Shown: positions 24,666-32,539, counted from the stretch's first letter. The stretch: 32,539 nucleotides of DNA from an uncultured Coriobacteriaceae bacterium (GCA_944322175.1 CALUOB010000010.1:1-32539); one strand, 5' to 3'. Translations and numbers: made by a program. The notes: generated by a model not told the origin, from the sequence alone.

Positions 24666-25022
24666 GGGCCGCCGCTGCGCCCGGTACCGCTGAGCCCACT
24701 GCCCTGCGTCGCAGCGCCTGTCGCCGCCGCACCGCCGCACCCGGCGCCGCCGCACCGCCGCCACGACCCTCGGTTCCGTAGCTTTGCCGGCCCCGCGCTA
24801 TCCCGCGCGGGGCCGTTTGCGTTTGGTTCGCGTTTGCCACTCACAGCGGGATCTCCACACGCCCGGCCCCCTCGTTCGCGCCCTGCGCGGCTTTGTGGTA
24901 CGTTGCATGGCACGAAGTTTCCGGCCGCCCGTCCGCGCTGCCGCCCGTGCTTCTCAACGCACGGCGTATCCGCGGCGGCGCGCTTAGCGCCTGCGGCTGC
25001 AGATAAGTTAAGGAGCCTGTAC
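24666..25022. other. Spacer between hypB and topA
   Basis: It contains a low-complexity CGCCGCCGCAC stretch (near 24721-24762), the terminator at 24788-24818, and about 200 bases of leader before topA with no clear -10. No gene is supported; the topA frame is open back to 24834 but the upstream part has no ribosome site. Confidence 0.5.
24788..24818 (+). terminator. Terminator of the tat-hyp operon
   Basis: CGGCCCCGCGC (24788-24798) pairs perfectly with GCGCGGGGCCG (24805-24815), followed by TTTGCGTTT. The T tract is interrupted but the stem is strong. Confidence 0.75.
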
Positions 25023-27602
25023 GTGAAGCTCGTCATCACCGAGAAGAACGACGCCGCGCAGCAGATCGCGCGGCTTCTGAGCACGGCCGGCAAGCCCAAG
25101 GCCGACAAGGTCTACAACACGCCCGTCTACCGTTTTACCGTTGACGGCGAGGAGTGGGTTACCATCGGTCTGCGCGGCCATATTCTCGCGCCCGACTTTC
25201 CCAAGGAGCTCAAGTTCGACGCCAACCAGGGCTGGTACGCGGTGAGCCAGGAGGGCGAGGTGCTGCCCGCCGACGTTCCCGACGGCCTGGCGCGCCCGCC
25301 GTACGACACCAAGCGCAAGCCTTTCCTCAAAGACGGCATCGACATCAAGGGCTGGAAGGTCCCGAGCCTGCCGTACCTCGTGTGGGCGCCCATCGAGAAG
25401 CTTCCTGCCGAGAAGGAGATCATCCGCGCCCTCAAGAACCTCGCCAAGAAGGCCGACTCCGTGGTTATCGGTACCGACTTTGACCGCGAGGGCGAGCTTA
25501 TCGGCTCCGACGCGCTTGCTATGGTGCGCGAGGTGGCTCCGGCGGTGCCCGTGAGCCGCGCGCGCTACTCGGCCTTTACCAAAGGCGAGATCGACCACGC
25601 ATTCTCCAACCTCGTCGAGCTCGACCAGGACCTGGCCGACGCTGGCGAGAGCCGCCAGTACATCGACCTCATCTGGGGCGCGGCGCTCACGCGCTACCTC
25701 ACCATGGCCAAGTTCGGCGGCTTTGGCAACGTGCGCAGCGCCGGCCGCGTGCAGACGCCCACGCTCGCCCTCGTGGTGGAGCGCGAGCGCGAGCGCCTGG
25801 CCTTTAAGCCCGAGGACTACTGGGTTATCTCGGGCGAGGCACTGGCGGGAGGCGCCGAGGCCGCGGACGACGACGCCTTTAAGATCGCGCACGCCGAGGG
25901 CCGCTTTACCGACGAGGCGGCCGCCAAGGCCGCCTTTGCCCGCGTTGAGCACGCCCAGGACGCCACCGTTACCTCGGTGACCAAGAAGAGCCGCACGCAG
26001 CGCCCGCCGGCCCCCTTCAACACCACGTCGCTTCAGGCCGCGGCCGCCGCCGAGGGCATCAGCCCCGCGCGCACCATGCGCCTCGCCGAGTCGCTCTACA
26101 TGGACGGCCTCATCAGCTACCCCCGCGTCGACAACACGGTCTACCCGCGCTCGCTTGACCTGCGCGAGACCGTGAGCGCGCTTCTCGCCGTGCCGCAGTA
26201 CGCGCCCACCTGCCGCGACCTGCTCAAACGGCCCAAGCTCACCGCCACGCGCGGCAAGCAGGAAACCACCGACCATCCGCCCATCTACCCCACGGCCCCG
26301 GCCGACCCGAGCCGCCTGGAGCCCGCGCAGTGGAAGCTCTACAACCTCATCGCGCGCCGCTTCTTGGCCACGCTTTCCGACCCGGCGGTTATCGAGGGCA
26401 CCAAGCTCGCGTTCGACGTCAACGGCGAGCCGTTCCAGGCTTCGGGCGACGTGCTCAAGGTTCCGGGCTTCCGCGCCATCTACCCCTTCGGTCTCAAGAA
26501 GGACGAGCAGCTCCCGGCCCTTGCCGAGGGCGACCGCGTGGCCGTGCGCGCCATGCAGCTCGAGGCCAAGCAGACCGAGCCGCCCGCGCGCTACAGCCAG
26601 GGCAAGCTCGTGCAGGAGATGGAGAAGCGCGGCCTCGGCACCAAGTCCACGCGCGCGAGCATCATCGAGCGCCTGTACCAGGTGAAGTACTTCAAGGGCA
26701 CGCCGAGCGGCCCCATCGAGCCGAGCCAGCTCGGCATGGCCATCATCGACGCGCTGCACACCTACGCGCCGCGCGTGACCACGCCCGAGATGACGAGCGA
26801 GCTCGAGGAGGACATGACCAAGGTCGCCGAGGGCAAGGACACCCAGGAGCAGGTCGTGTACCACTCGCGCGCGCTGCTCGCCGGCATGATGGACGCGCTT
26901 ATCGAGCACAAAGACGACCTCGGCGAGGCCATCAGCGACGCGGTAACGGCCGATGCCCGCGTGGGCGCCTGCCCCAAGTGCGGCAAGGACCTCGTGATGA
27001 AGACGAGCGCCAAGACCCGCGGCAGCTTCATCGGCTGCATGGGCTGGCCCGACTGCGACGTGACCTACCCCGTGCCGAGCGGCGTGCGTGTGACCCCGCT
27101 CGAGGGCGACGCCGCCGTGTGCCCCGAGTGTGGCGCGCCGCGCATCAAGTGCCAGCCGTTCCGCCAGAAAGCCTACGAGATCTGCGTGAACCCGCAGTGC
27201 CCCACCAACTTTGAGCCCGACCTCAAGGTAGGGGAGTGCGCTGCCTGCGCCGAGGCCGGCCGTCACGGCGATCTTGTCGCCCACAAGTCCGAGCGCACGG
27301 GCAAGCGTTTCATCCGCTGCACCAACTACGAGGAGTGCGGCACGAGCTATCCGCTGCCCCAGCGTGGCAAGCTCAGCGCCACCGGCGAGACCTGCCCCGA
27401 CTGCGGCGCGCCGCTCGTGGTGGTCGAGACCGCCCGCGGCCCGTGGAAGCTCTGCGTAAACATGGACTGCCCGAGCAAGGAGAAGAAGGCCGCCTCCGGC
27501 CGCGGCCGCGGCAAGGCAAAGACCGCCCGCGCCACGAGCAAAGCCGGCGCCAAGAAGGCCGCGGCCAAGAAGTCCACGGCCAAGAAGACGTCGACTAAGT
27601 AG
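25023..27602 (+). CDS. topA: DNA topoisomerase I, type IA, archaeal-type core with zinc fingers and basic tail
   Basis: An 859-residue type IA topoisomerase that relaxes negative supercoils. The TOPRIM domain has Glu7 (VITEKND) and TDFDREGE (151-158). The active-site region is LISYPRVDNTVYP with Tyr366 as nucleophile; this SYPR-DNTVYP form is the archaeal TopA pattern, whereas typical bacterial enzymes read ITYMRTDS. Four C-terminal cysteine modules lie between about 650 and 830, beginning CPKCGK, CPECGA, CAAC and CPDCGA. The last 45 residues are a Lys/Ala repeat tail (AKKAAAKKSTAKK), as in actinobacterial TopA, which aids DNA binding. The start is GTG at 25023 with AAGGAG seven bases upstream; the N-terminus VKLVITEKND is canonical. 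Confidence 0.92.
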   Translation: MKLVITEKNDAAQQIARLLSTAGKPKADKVYNTPVYRFTVDGEEWVTIGLRGHILAPDFPKELKFDANQGWYAVSQEGEVLPADVPDGLARPPYDTKRKPFLKDGIDIKGWKVPSLPYLVWAPIEKLPAEKEIIRALKNLAKKADSVVIGTDFDREGELIGSDALAMVREVAPAVPVSRARYSAFTKGEIDHAFSNLVELDQDLADAGESRQYIDLIWGAALTRYLTMAKFGGFGNVRSAGRVQTPTLALVVERERERLAFKPEDYWVISGEALAGGAEAADDDAFKIAHAEGRFTDEAAAKAAFARVEHAQDATVTSVTKKSRTQRPPAPFNTTSLQAAAAAEGISPARTMRLAESLYMDGLISYPRVDNTVYPRSLDLRETVSALLAVPQYAPTCRDLLKRPKLTATRGKQETTDHPPIYPTAPADPSRLEPAQWKLYNLIARRFLATLSDPAVIEGTKLAFDVNGEPFQASGDVLKVPGFRAIYPFGLKKDEQLPALAEGDRVAVRAMQLEAKQTEPPARYSQGKLVQEMEKRGLGTKSTRASIIERLYQVKYFKGTPSGPIEPSQLGMAIIDALHTYAPRVTTPEMTSELEEDMTKVAEGKDTQEQVVYHSRALLAGMMDALIEHKDDLGEAISDAVTADARVGACPKCGKDLVMKTSAKTRGSFIGCMGWPDCDVTYPVPSGVRVTPLEGDAAVCPECGAPRIKCQPFRQKAYEICVNPQCPTNFEPDLKVGECAACAEAGRHGDLVAHKSERTGKRFIRCTNYEECGTSYPLPQRGKLSATGETCPDCGAPLVVVETARGPWKLCVNMDCPSKEKKAASGRGRGKAKTARATSKAGAKKAAAKKSTAKKTSTK

Positions 27603-27604
27603 CC

Positions 27605-27699
27605 GCCGGCGTCCCATCCTCTCCACAACCCAGCCCAACCCGTCTGCCAGGCCGGCTCCGGCGCCCCATTCTCACAACCCAGCCCAACCCGTCTGCCAG
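27605..27699 (+). repeat. Direct repeat of about 47 bp, two copies
   Basis: A 27-base identical core (27624-27650 and 27673-27699, beginning CACAACCCAGCCC and ending GTCTGCCAG) is preceded in both copies by a related CCGGCG-CCCAT sequence. The step is 49 bases. It directly follows topA. Confidence 0.9.
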
Positions 27700-27888
27700 A
27701 TAACGCTGTTAACAGCGCTATTTGGCTACCCCATCTACCTGCGGAAATATTACATTCCCGCAGGTCAGAGCCGTAATTCTCCCTTTGCCAAAATACGCCG
27801 ATAACAGCGTTATTTGGCAAGGAGGGGAGGGTACCGGACCGGGGGTTGGCAGGAGAGGTTGTCTGGCCAGGGGCGTTTGGCAAGGAGG
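27695..27888. repeat. Repeats of TAACAGCG-TTATTTGGCAAGG in both orientations, about 31-bp period
   Basis: TAACAGCGYTATTTGGC occurs at 27710-27726 and 27802-27818, 92 bases apart (three periods). Inverted copies are at 27695-27711 (one mismatch) and, shorter, at 27787-27799. The TTTGGCAAGGAGG end recurs at 27813, 27845 (degenerate) and 27876, steps of 32 and 31. Between them ACCTGCGG (27737-27744) and CCGCAGGT (27758-27765) form an 8-bp hairpin. The composition is more AT-rich than the surroundings. Confidence 0.85.
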
Positions 27889-27967
27889 TGAGGCATGGGC
27901 GAGCCGGACGGGGTGTTAAACCCTGGCCCATACGCCTCCTTGCGCGGCTTGTGTCCGCACCGGCGCG

Positions 27968-27973
27968 TACAAT
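27968..27973 (+). promoter_or_regulatory. Putative -10 element for the third zinc-ribbon gene
   Basis: TACAAT (5 of 6) lies 80 bases before the GTG start and after the repeats. No good -35 is visible. Confidence 0.4.
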
Positions 27974-28052
27974 AGAGCCGTCGCAAAGACGCCAGCAACG
28001 GCAACGACGGGCGAGAAGTGCTCACCGTCAAGGCGGGGAGGAGGTTGCTCGC

Positions 28053-28721
28053 GTGCAGTGCACCCGCTGCGGGGCCCAACTCAGGTCCCAGAACAAGTTC
28101 TGCCCGGTCTGCGGCGCCCCTGTGCCCAGGAGAAGCGCCAACGGCTCCGCGCGCCCCTCGTCAACGGCGGCGTTTCCCGCAGTTGCCGCTCCGGCTCCGC
28201 CGCCGGCGCAACCTGCCGAGCGCGGCGGGTCCGGCGTTCTTATCGCCGTGGTGGCCGTGGCCGTTGCCGCGGTAGCCGTGGTGGCGGTGGCTCTCATCTT
28301 TGCCTGGCGCGGCTCGGCGGCTTCTTCGGACAACCGCAACGTGGTGTACTACGGCCAGGCAGACGCCGTGACCGTGTCCGCCGTGACCCTTATCGTTCCC
28401 TGCGACAGCAGCAACGAGCCCATCGAGGAGTACGCCGTCGTTATCAAGCCGGCCGACACCGCCTCCGAGGACGCCCTCGGCCGCATCACCGAGCTCGAGG
28501 TCGAGGGCACGAGCGGGTTCACGGTCGGCAACTTCGGCGGCGTTGAAGACGGGGAGTTTGTCCTCAACATCGAAGACCACCGCAGCGGCCGCACGCGCAA
28601 CGTGCTCGTAAGCTACGATGTCGACAACGTCGACGCGCCCGCCGAGCTCCGCGCCGAAGAGCAGGGCGCCGCCGACAACAACACCGACAACCCGTCGTTG
28701 TTAGAAAGGCTGCTCCCGTAA
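28053..28721 (+). CDS. Zinc-ribbon, single-pass membrane protein of unknown function
   Basis: A 222-residue protein starting at GTG 28053, set by GGGGAGGAGG eight bases upstream; earlier in-frame starts lie in the repeat spacer. The N-terminus is a zinc ribbon (CTRCGAQLRSQNKFCPVCG, four Cys). A Pro/Ala/Ser linker leads to one long membrane segment at about 58-84, made mostly of Val and Ala. The external part (about 90-222) looks like a beta-rich domain (NVVYYGQADAVTVSAVTLIV, ITELEVEGTSGFTVGNFGG, VLVSYDVDNVD) ending in an acidic tail. It shares its design, but not its outer domain, with the genes at 8301 and 9913. Function not recognised. Confidence 0.75.
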   Translation: MQCTRCGAQLRSQNKFCPVCGAPVPRRSANGSARPSSTAAFPAVAAPAPPPAQPAERGGSGVLIAVVAVAVAAVAVVAVALIFAWRGSAASSDNRNVVYYGQADAVTVSAVTLIVPCDSSNEPIEEYAVVIKPADTASEDALGRITELEVEGTSGFTVGNFGGVEDGEFVLNIEDHRSGRTRNVLVSYDVDNVDAPAELRAEEQGAADNNTDNPSLLERLLP

Positions 28722-28734
28722 AAGGGCGGTCGAT

Positions 28735-28766
28735 TCAGGGTGCTTGCTTTGACGCGTGCGCCCTGA
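28735..28766 (+). terminator. Stem-loop after the third zinc-ribbon gene, weak terminator candidate
   Basis: TCAGGGTGC (28735-28743) pairs with GCGCCCTGA (28758-28766), with one wobble pair. The bases after it are A/G-rich rather than T, so termination is doubtful. A second possible hairpin, TGCGCC/GGCGCA around CTTTGCAAAG, lies near 28834-28864 in the tmk leader. Confidence 0.4.
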
Positions 28767-28913
28767 TAAGAGAAGATCTGACGGCAAGGATCGCGGGGCG
28801 GCGCGCGCCCGGGCGTTGCTCTTTTCACTGTTGCGCCTGCTTTGCAAAGGGCTCAAGGCGCAGCGCAACGCATAGCCGCGCGGCCGGGAGGCTCGCGCGC
28901 GAGGAGGATTGAG

Positions 28914-29675
28914 ATGGGCGAGAACGTTTTGCAGGGTACGAGCAGCTTTCGGGCCCTCAGCACCGACGAGCGCTGCTGCGCTGAGGGGCGCTGCTGCCCG
29001 CTGCCGCGCTGCGGCCGCTTCGTGACCCTCGAGGGCATCGACGGCTGCGGCAAAACCACACAGGCGCACCTGCTCGCCAAAGCGCTCGAGTACGCCGGCT
29101 ACCCCGTGCTTGCGCTGCGCGAACCCGGCGGCGCGCGCATCTCCGAGCAGATCCGCTCGGTGCTTCTCGATCCCGAGAACCGCGCCATGGGGCCGGTCTG
29201 CGAGCTGTTGCTCTACGAGGCGGCGCGCGCCCAGCTCGTGCACGAGGTCGTTAAGCCGGCGCTCGCGGCGGGCAAGATCGTCGTGTGCGACCGCTTTTAC
29301 GATTCCACGACCGCCTACCAGGGCTTTGCCGGCGGCCTGGGCGCCGAGGTCACGCGCCGCGCCAACGAGCTGGCCGTGGCCGGGTGCCGCCCCGATCTCA
29401 CGATCGTCTACGATCTGAGGGTGGCCGAGGCGGCGCGCCGTGCGAGCGCGCGCGGGGCCGCCGACCGCATGGAGGCCAAGGGCCTCGCGTACCAAGAGAA
29501 GGTCGCGCGCGGCTTTGCCGCCGTTGCCGCCGCCGAGCCCGAGCGCGTGCGCACCGTGAGCGCCCTCGGCAGCGTGGCCGAGGTCTTTGCGCGCACGGCC
29601 GCCGTGGCCGAGCGGACGCTCGGTTTTGCCCTCGGCGGCGCGCCCGTGGCCCGCGCCCTCGAGGAGCTGGTGTAA
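28914..29675 (+). CDS. tmk: Thymidylate kinase with cysteine-rich N-terminal extension
   Basis: A 253-residue dTMP kinase, which makes dTDP for DNA synthesis. The P-loop is GIDGCGKTT (41-49) after the usual FVTLE strand; the DRx motif is CDRFYDSTTAYQG; the LID region is ASARGAADRMEAKGLAYQEKVARGF. The family normally starts three or four residues before FVTLEG; here 33 extra residues precede it, with Cys21, Cys22, Cys27, Cys28 and Cys33. The ATG at 28914 is chosen because GAGGAGG is six bases upstream; the GTG at the usual place has no ribosome site. It is the first gene of tmk-holB-ricT, an order also known from Bacillus. Confidence 0.9.
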   Translation: MGENVLQGTSSFRALSTDERCCAEGRCCPLPRCGRFVTLEGIDGCGKTTQAHLLAKALEYAGYPVLALREPGGARISEQIRSVLLDPENRAMGPVCELLLYEAARAQLVHEVVKPALAAGKIVVCDRFYDSTTAYQGFAGGLGAEVTRRANELAVAGCRPDLTIVYDLRVAEAARRASARGAADRMEAKGLAYQEKVARGFAAVAAAEPERVRTVSALGSVAEVFARTAAVAERTLGFALGGAPVARALEELV

Positions 29676-30923
29676 GTGGCGCCCGATCAGCAGAGAAGTG
29701 CGCACGCCGCGCAGGCTGCGCCGACCTCGGACGCCGCCGCGGGCCCCGGCGCCCCCGCTTCTGCCGGCGCCCCCGCTTCTGCCGGCGCCCCCGCGCCCGC
29801 CACCCTCGGCGAGCGCTCGCTTCTCGCCAACCTCTCGGGCCAGCCCCGCGTGCGCTCGTTTTTGACGCGCGCCGTAACGTCGGGCCGCACGGGCCACGCC
29901 TACCTCTTCGTGGGCTCCCCGGGTTCGGGCAAGCTCGATGCCGCCTATGCGCTGGCCCAGGCCATCGTGTGCCCCAACGGCGGCTGCGGCACCTGCGATG
30001 AGTGCCGTCGCGCCGCGCACCGCGCCCATCCCGACGTGCACTACTACGCGCCCGAGAGCGCCACGGGCTACCTCGTGGCCCAGGTGCGCGATCTTCTCGC
30101 CGACGTTGCGCTCGCCCCGGTGCGCGCCGCGTCCAAGGTCTACATCGTTGACCGCTGCGACCTGCTGCGCGCCGCTTCGGCAAACGCCCTGCTCAAAACG
30201 CTCGAGGAGCCGCCGTCGGGCGTGGTGTTCATTCTGCTCGGCACCTCGACCGACACCATCCTGCCCACCATCGTCTCGCGCTGCCAGTGCGTGCCGTTCA
30301 GGGTGGTCCCGCTCGAGGAGGCGGCCCGCGCCGTGCGCGCCGCAACCGGGCTCGACGACGCGCGCTGCCGCATGGCGGTGGCCGTTGCCGGCAGCCCCGC
30401 CCGCGCCGCCGAGTTCCTCAAGTCGTCCGAGCGCATGGAGGCCCGCCGCGTCATGCTGCGCGCGCTCGACGGCCTGGCTTACGCCGACGAGGCCGACGTG
30501 CTCGGCGCCGCCAAGGAGCTCGTGACCGCCGTCAAGGCGCCGCTCGCCGAGGTTAAGTCGACCCAGCAGGCGGTTCTCGACCAAAACGCCGACTATCTCA
30601 GCCGTGGAGCATTGAAGCAGCTCGAGGATCGCAACAAGCGCGAGCTTTCGGCGCGTGAGCGTTCGGGTATTATGGAAGTGTTGGCGAGTGCGCGTTCGCT
30701 TTTGCGCGACGTGCTGCTCGGCCTCGAAGACCCGCACGCCGCACCCGTTAACGGCGACGTGCCCGAAGTGGTCGACCGCCTGCGGGCGCGCGCGTCGGTT
30801 ACCGGCGCGGTTGCCGCGCTGGCCGCGGTCGAGGCGTGCGAGAAGCGCATCCAGCGCAACGTAACTCCGCAGCTGGCCCTCGAGGTCATGCTTTTCGAAA
30901 TAAGGAAGACGCTATGCCGGTAG
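29676..30923 (+). CDS. holB: DNA polymerase III delta' subunit (clamp loader)
   Basis: A 415-residue clamp-loader subunit. It starts at GTG directly after the tmk stop (TAAGTG), so translation is probably coupled. Residues 1-43 are a Pro/Ala-rich extension encoded partly by tandem 18-bp repeats. The AAA+ core has a degenerate Walker A (GSPGSGKLD, about 80-88), a zinc module C-x4-C-x2-C-x2-C (Cys99, 104, 107, 110), and SANALLKTLEEPP, the SRC-adjacent mark of delta' and gamma/tau. VSRCQCVPF follows. The C-terminal part is helical. It overlaps ricT by 10 bases. Length is above the usual 330-340 because of the extension and C-terminal helices. Confidence 0.9.
   Translation: MAPDQQRSAHAAQAAPTSDAAAGPGAPASAGAPASAGAPAPATLGERSLLANLSGQPRVRSFLTRAVTSGRTGHAYLFVGSPGSGKLDAAYALAQAIVCPNGGCGTCDECRRAAHRAHPDVHYYAPESATGYLVAQVRDLLADVALAPVRAASKVYIVDRCDLLRAASANALLKTLEEPPSGVVFILLGTSTDTILPTIVSRCQCVPFRVVPLEEAARAVRAATGLDDARCRMAVAVAGSPARAAEFLKSSERMEARRVMLRALDGLAYADEADVLGAAKELVTAVKAPLAEVKSTQQAVLDQNADYLSRGALKQLEDRNKRELSARERSGIMEVLASARSLLRDVLLGLEDPHAAPVNGDVPEVVDRLRARASVTGAVAALAAVEACEKRIQRNVTPQLALEVMLFEIRKTLCR
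29748..29794 (+). repeat. In-frame 18-bp tandem repeat inside holB
   Basis: GGCGCCCCCGCTTCTGCC is repeated twice exactly (29748-29765, 29766-29783) with a partial third copy. It encodes GAPASA units in the linker before the AAA+ domain. Copy number may vary between strains. Confidence 0.85.
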
Positions 30924-32539
30924 TTCTACCCGTGAAGTTTGCCTATGCCTCGCGCGAGTTGTGGTTTGACCCTGCGGGCGTTCCCGCCGAGGAGGGCGAC
31001 CACGTCATCTGCTCCACCGAGCGCGGCACCGAGATCGGCCTGGTCACGGCCGATGCGTTTGAGGTTCCGCTCGAGGAGCTCGCCGCTCCGCTCAAGCCCG
31101 TTCTGCGCATCGCCACCGACGAGGATCTCGACTTTGCCGAGGGCCTTGCCGAGCGCGGCGAGGACTCCATGTACGACTTCCGCCGCCTGGTCGAGAAGAA
31201 CAAGCTCGACATGAAGCCCGTGGCGGTTGAGTACCTCTTTGGCGGCGAGAAGGCCGTGTTCTACTTTGCCGCCGAGGACCGCGTTGACTTTCGCCAGCTC
31301 GTGAAGGACCTGGCGTCGTTCTTCCATATCCGCGTCGACATGCGCCAGATCGGCGTGCGCGACGAGACCCGCCTCGTGGGCGGCTACGCGCACTGCGGCC
31401 AGGAGCTGTGCTGCGCGCGCTTCGGCGGGCAGTTCGAGCCGGTCTCGATCCGCATGGCTAAGGAGCAGGACCTGCCGCTCAACTCGTCCAAGATCTCGGG
31501 CGTGTGCGGCCGCCTCATGTGCTGCCTGCGCTACGAGTTCGAGGCGTACAAGGACTTCAAGGGCCGCGCGCCCAAGAAGAAGGCCGTTATCCAGACGCCG
31601 CTCGGCAAGGCCAAGATCCAGGAGTACGACACGCCCAAGGAGCAGCTCGTGCTGCGCCTTGAGAACGGCAAGAGCTTCCGCGTGAATCTCTCCGACATGA
31701 CCTGCTCCGACGAGGCCTGCAAAAAGGCCGAGGAGCAGCACTGCGCCTGCCGCCCTGACACCGTGACGCGCGACGTTCTCGAGCGCATCGACTCGCCCGA
31801 CATCGCCATGGCGCTGCTCGACCTTGACCGCGCCAACGGCGTGGTGCTCGACCAGGGCCTCGCCGATTCCGACCGCATCGAGACCTCCAGTCCCACGCCG
31901 CGCCGTCGCCGTTCGCATGGCGGCGAGGGCCGTGGCGGCAACGGGGGCTCCGAGGGCGCGCGCACGCCGCGCCGCCGCTCTAAGGGCTCCGACGATGCCC
32001 CGCGCTCGGGTGCTGCAAAGGGCGGCAAGAGCGGCAAGGATGCCGCCGGTCGCCGCGGCCAGGCTCAGGAGGCGGCTCCCGCCTCGGGGCGCCGTCGCCG
32101 TCGGCATGTTTCGGGCGAGGACCTCAACCAGGCCTTTGCCGAGGCCGCGCGCAAGGACGCGCGCCGCACCCGCCGCGCGCAGGCTCCCGAGGCAGCTGGC
32201 GACGCCTCTGAGCGCGCCGAACAGGCAGGCCGCTCGCGCAATGCGCAGACCGGCGCTGCCGAGGGGCGTCCTTCTCGCCGCCGTCGGCACGGTTCCGCTG
32301 GGGCCGAGGGCTCGCGCCGCGGCCAGCGCGTTGACGCCGCCAACGATTCCCGCGCGTCTGAAGCCGCTGCCTCGGGTTCCGCCGACGCTCGCTCCGACCG
32401 CCCGCGCCGCAAGGCCGAGAAGGATGCTCCCGGCCGCAGCGCGCGCTCCCGTTCCGATCGCTCCGACGCTTCCGGCTCCGAGCAGGCGGGCCGTGCTTCT
32501 CGCTCGAGCCGCAGGCACCGTTCGGCCGCAGACCGTGCC
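30914..32539 (+). CDS. ricT: PSP1-domain protein RicT (YaaT), cut by window edge, with long Arg-rich tail
   Basis: The frame runs from ATG 30914, inside the end of holB, to the window edge (542 codons, no stop). Residues 1-270 are the PSP1/RicT domain, with Cys161, Cys166, Cys167, Cys198, Cys203 and Cys204 in the motifs CGQELCCARF and CGRLMCCLRYE. In Bacillus RicT works with RicA and RicF as an Fe-S-containing complex that helps RNase Y process RNA. A further cysteine cluster (CSDEAC, CACRP) lies at about 267-287. From about residue 328 the protein becomes a disordered tail of over 200 residues rich in Arg, Ser, Gly and Ala with RRRR-x-HG-type blocks, far longer than the 275-residue Bacillus protein. 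No ribosome site is close to the ATG, so coupling to holB is likely. Confidence 0.9.
   Translation, partial: MPVVLPVKFAYASRELWFDPAGVPAEEGDHVICSTERGTEIGLVTADAFEVPLEELAAPLKPVLRIATDEDLDFAEGLAERGEDSMYDFRRLVEKNKLDMKPVAVEYLFGGEKAVFYFAAEDRVDFRQLVKDLASFFHIRVDMRQIGVRDETRLVGGYAHCGQELCCARFGGQFEPVSIRMAKEQDLPLNSSKISGVCGRLMCCLRYEFEAYKDFKGRAPKKKAVIQTPLGKAKIQEYDTPKEQLVLRLENGKSFRVNLSDMTCSDEACKKAEEQHCACRPDTVTRDVLERIDSPDIAMALLDLDRANGVVLDQGLADSDRIETSSPTPRRRRSHGGEGRGGNGGSEGARTPRRRSKGSDDAPRSGAAKGGKSGKDAAGRRGQAQEAAPASGRRRRRHVSGEDLNQAFAEAARKDARRTRRAQAPEAAGDASERAEQAGRSRNAQTGAAEGRPSRRRRHGSAGAEGSRRGQRVDAANDSRASEAAASGSADARSDRPRRKAEKDAPGRSARSRSDRSDASGSEQAGRASRSSRRHRSAADRA

Noticed and set aside
24834-25022. Start of topA 63 codons earlier
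   Set aside because: No ribosome site there; the extension is low-complexity, while GTG 25023 has AAGGAG and gives the canonical N-terminus.
25008-27638. 876-codon open frame on the minus strand opposite topA
   Set aside because: Antisense shadow of topA; no start signal and no domain.

Overview
The window is GC-rich bacterial chromosome, densely coded, with GTG/TTG starts and strong AGGAGG-type ribosome sites. Several features point to an actinobacterium of class Coriobacteriia, most likely Collinsella or a close relative: zinc-ribbon membrane proteins of a coriobacterial style, a Lys/Ala-rich tail on topoisomerase I, a PF12897-type aminotransferase, and the order tmk-holB-ricT. The genus is an inference from gene content and style, not a database match.

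Layout. Positions 1-2126 (minus strand) carry a cut-off transglutaminase-like protein and a cytosolic GH29 alpha-L-fucosidase. Divergent from them is a complete oligopeptide/dipeptide-type ABC importer (oppABCDF, 2485-8119) whose binding protein has a Tat-plus-lipobox signal; the two directions share a compact promoter/operator region. Next come two zinc-ribbon single-pass membrane proteins with different C-terminal domains (DUF6273-like and SPOR-like), a branched-chain amino acid carrier (brnQ), a Mn-dependent inorganic pyrophosphatase (ppaC), a Na+/H+ antiporter (nhaA), a metallo-beta-lactamase-fold hydrolase with B3-like motifs, a small unknown protein on the minus strand, and a PLP aminotransferase. 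From 20055 there are two anchored envelope proteins (one with TPR-like repeats), a STAS anti-anti-sigma-like protein, the Tat translocase (tatA, tatC) directly followed by nickel-insertion genes hypA and hypB, an archaeal-type topoisomerase I, a third zinc-ribbon membrane protein, and a thymidylate kinase / DNA polymerase III delta' / RicT operon running off the right edge.

How genes work together. Tat exports folded proteins; HypA/HypB load nickel into [NiFe] hydrogenases, classic Tat cargo, and the OppA lipoprotein here also carries a twin-arginine signal. The shared control region suggests that fucosidase and Opp importer may act on one class of nutrient. Intrinsic terminators separate most units (near 740, 8160, 10805, 14290, 15855, 24800).

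The most unusual content is between genes. Five long spacers (12380-13085, 16164-16240, 17210-17572, 19850-19933, 27605-27888) hold repeats that differ in sequence from spacer to spacer but share one architecture: a unit recurring about every 30-32 bp (or twice or three times that), with some copies flipped. I do not recognise this family. It is the best candidate here for something undescribed.
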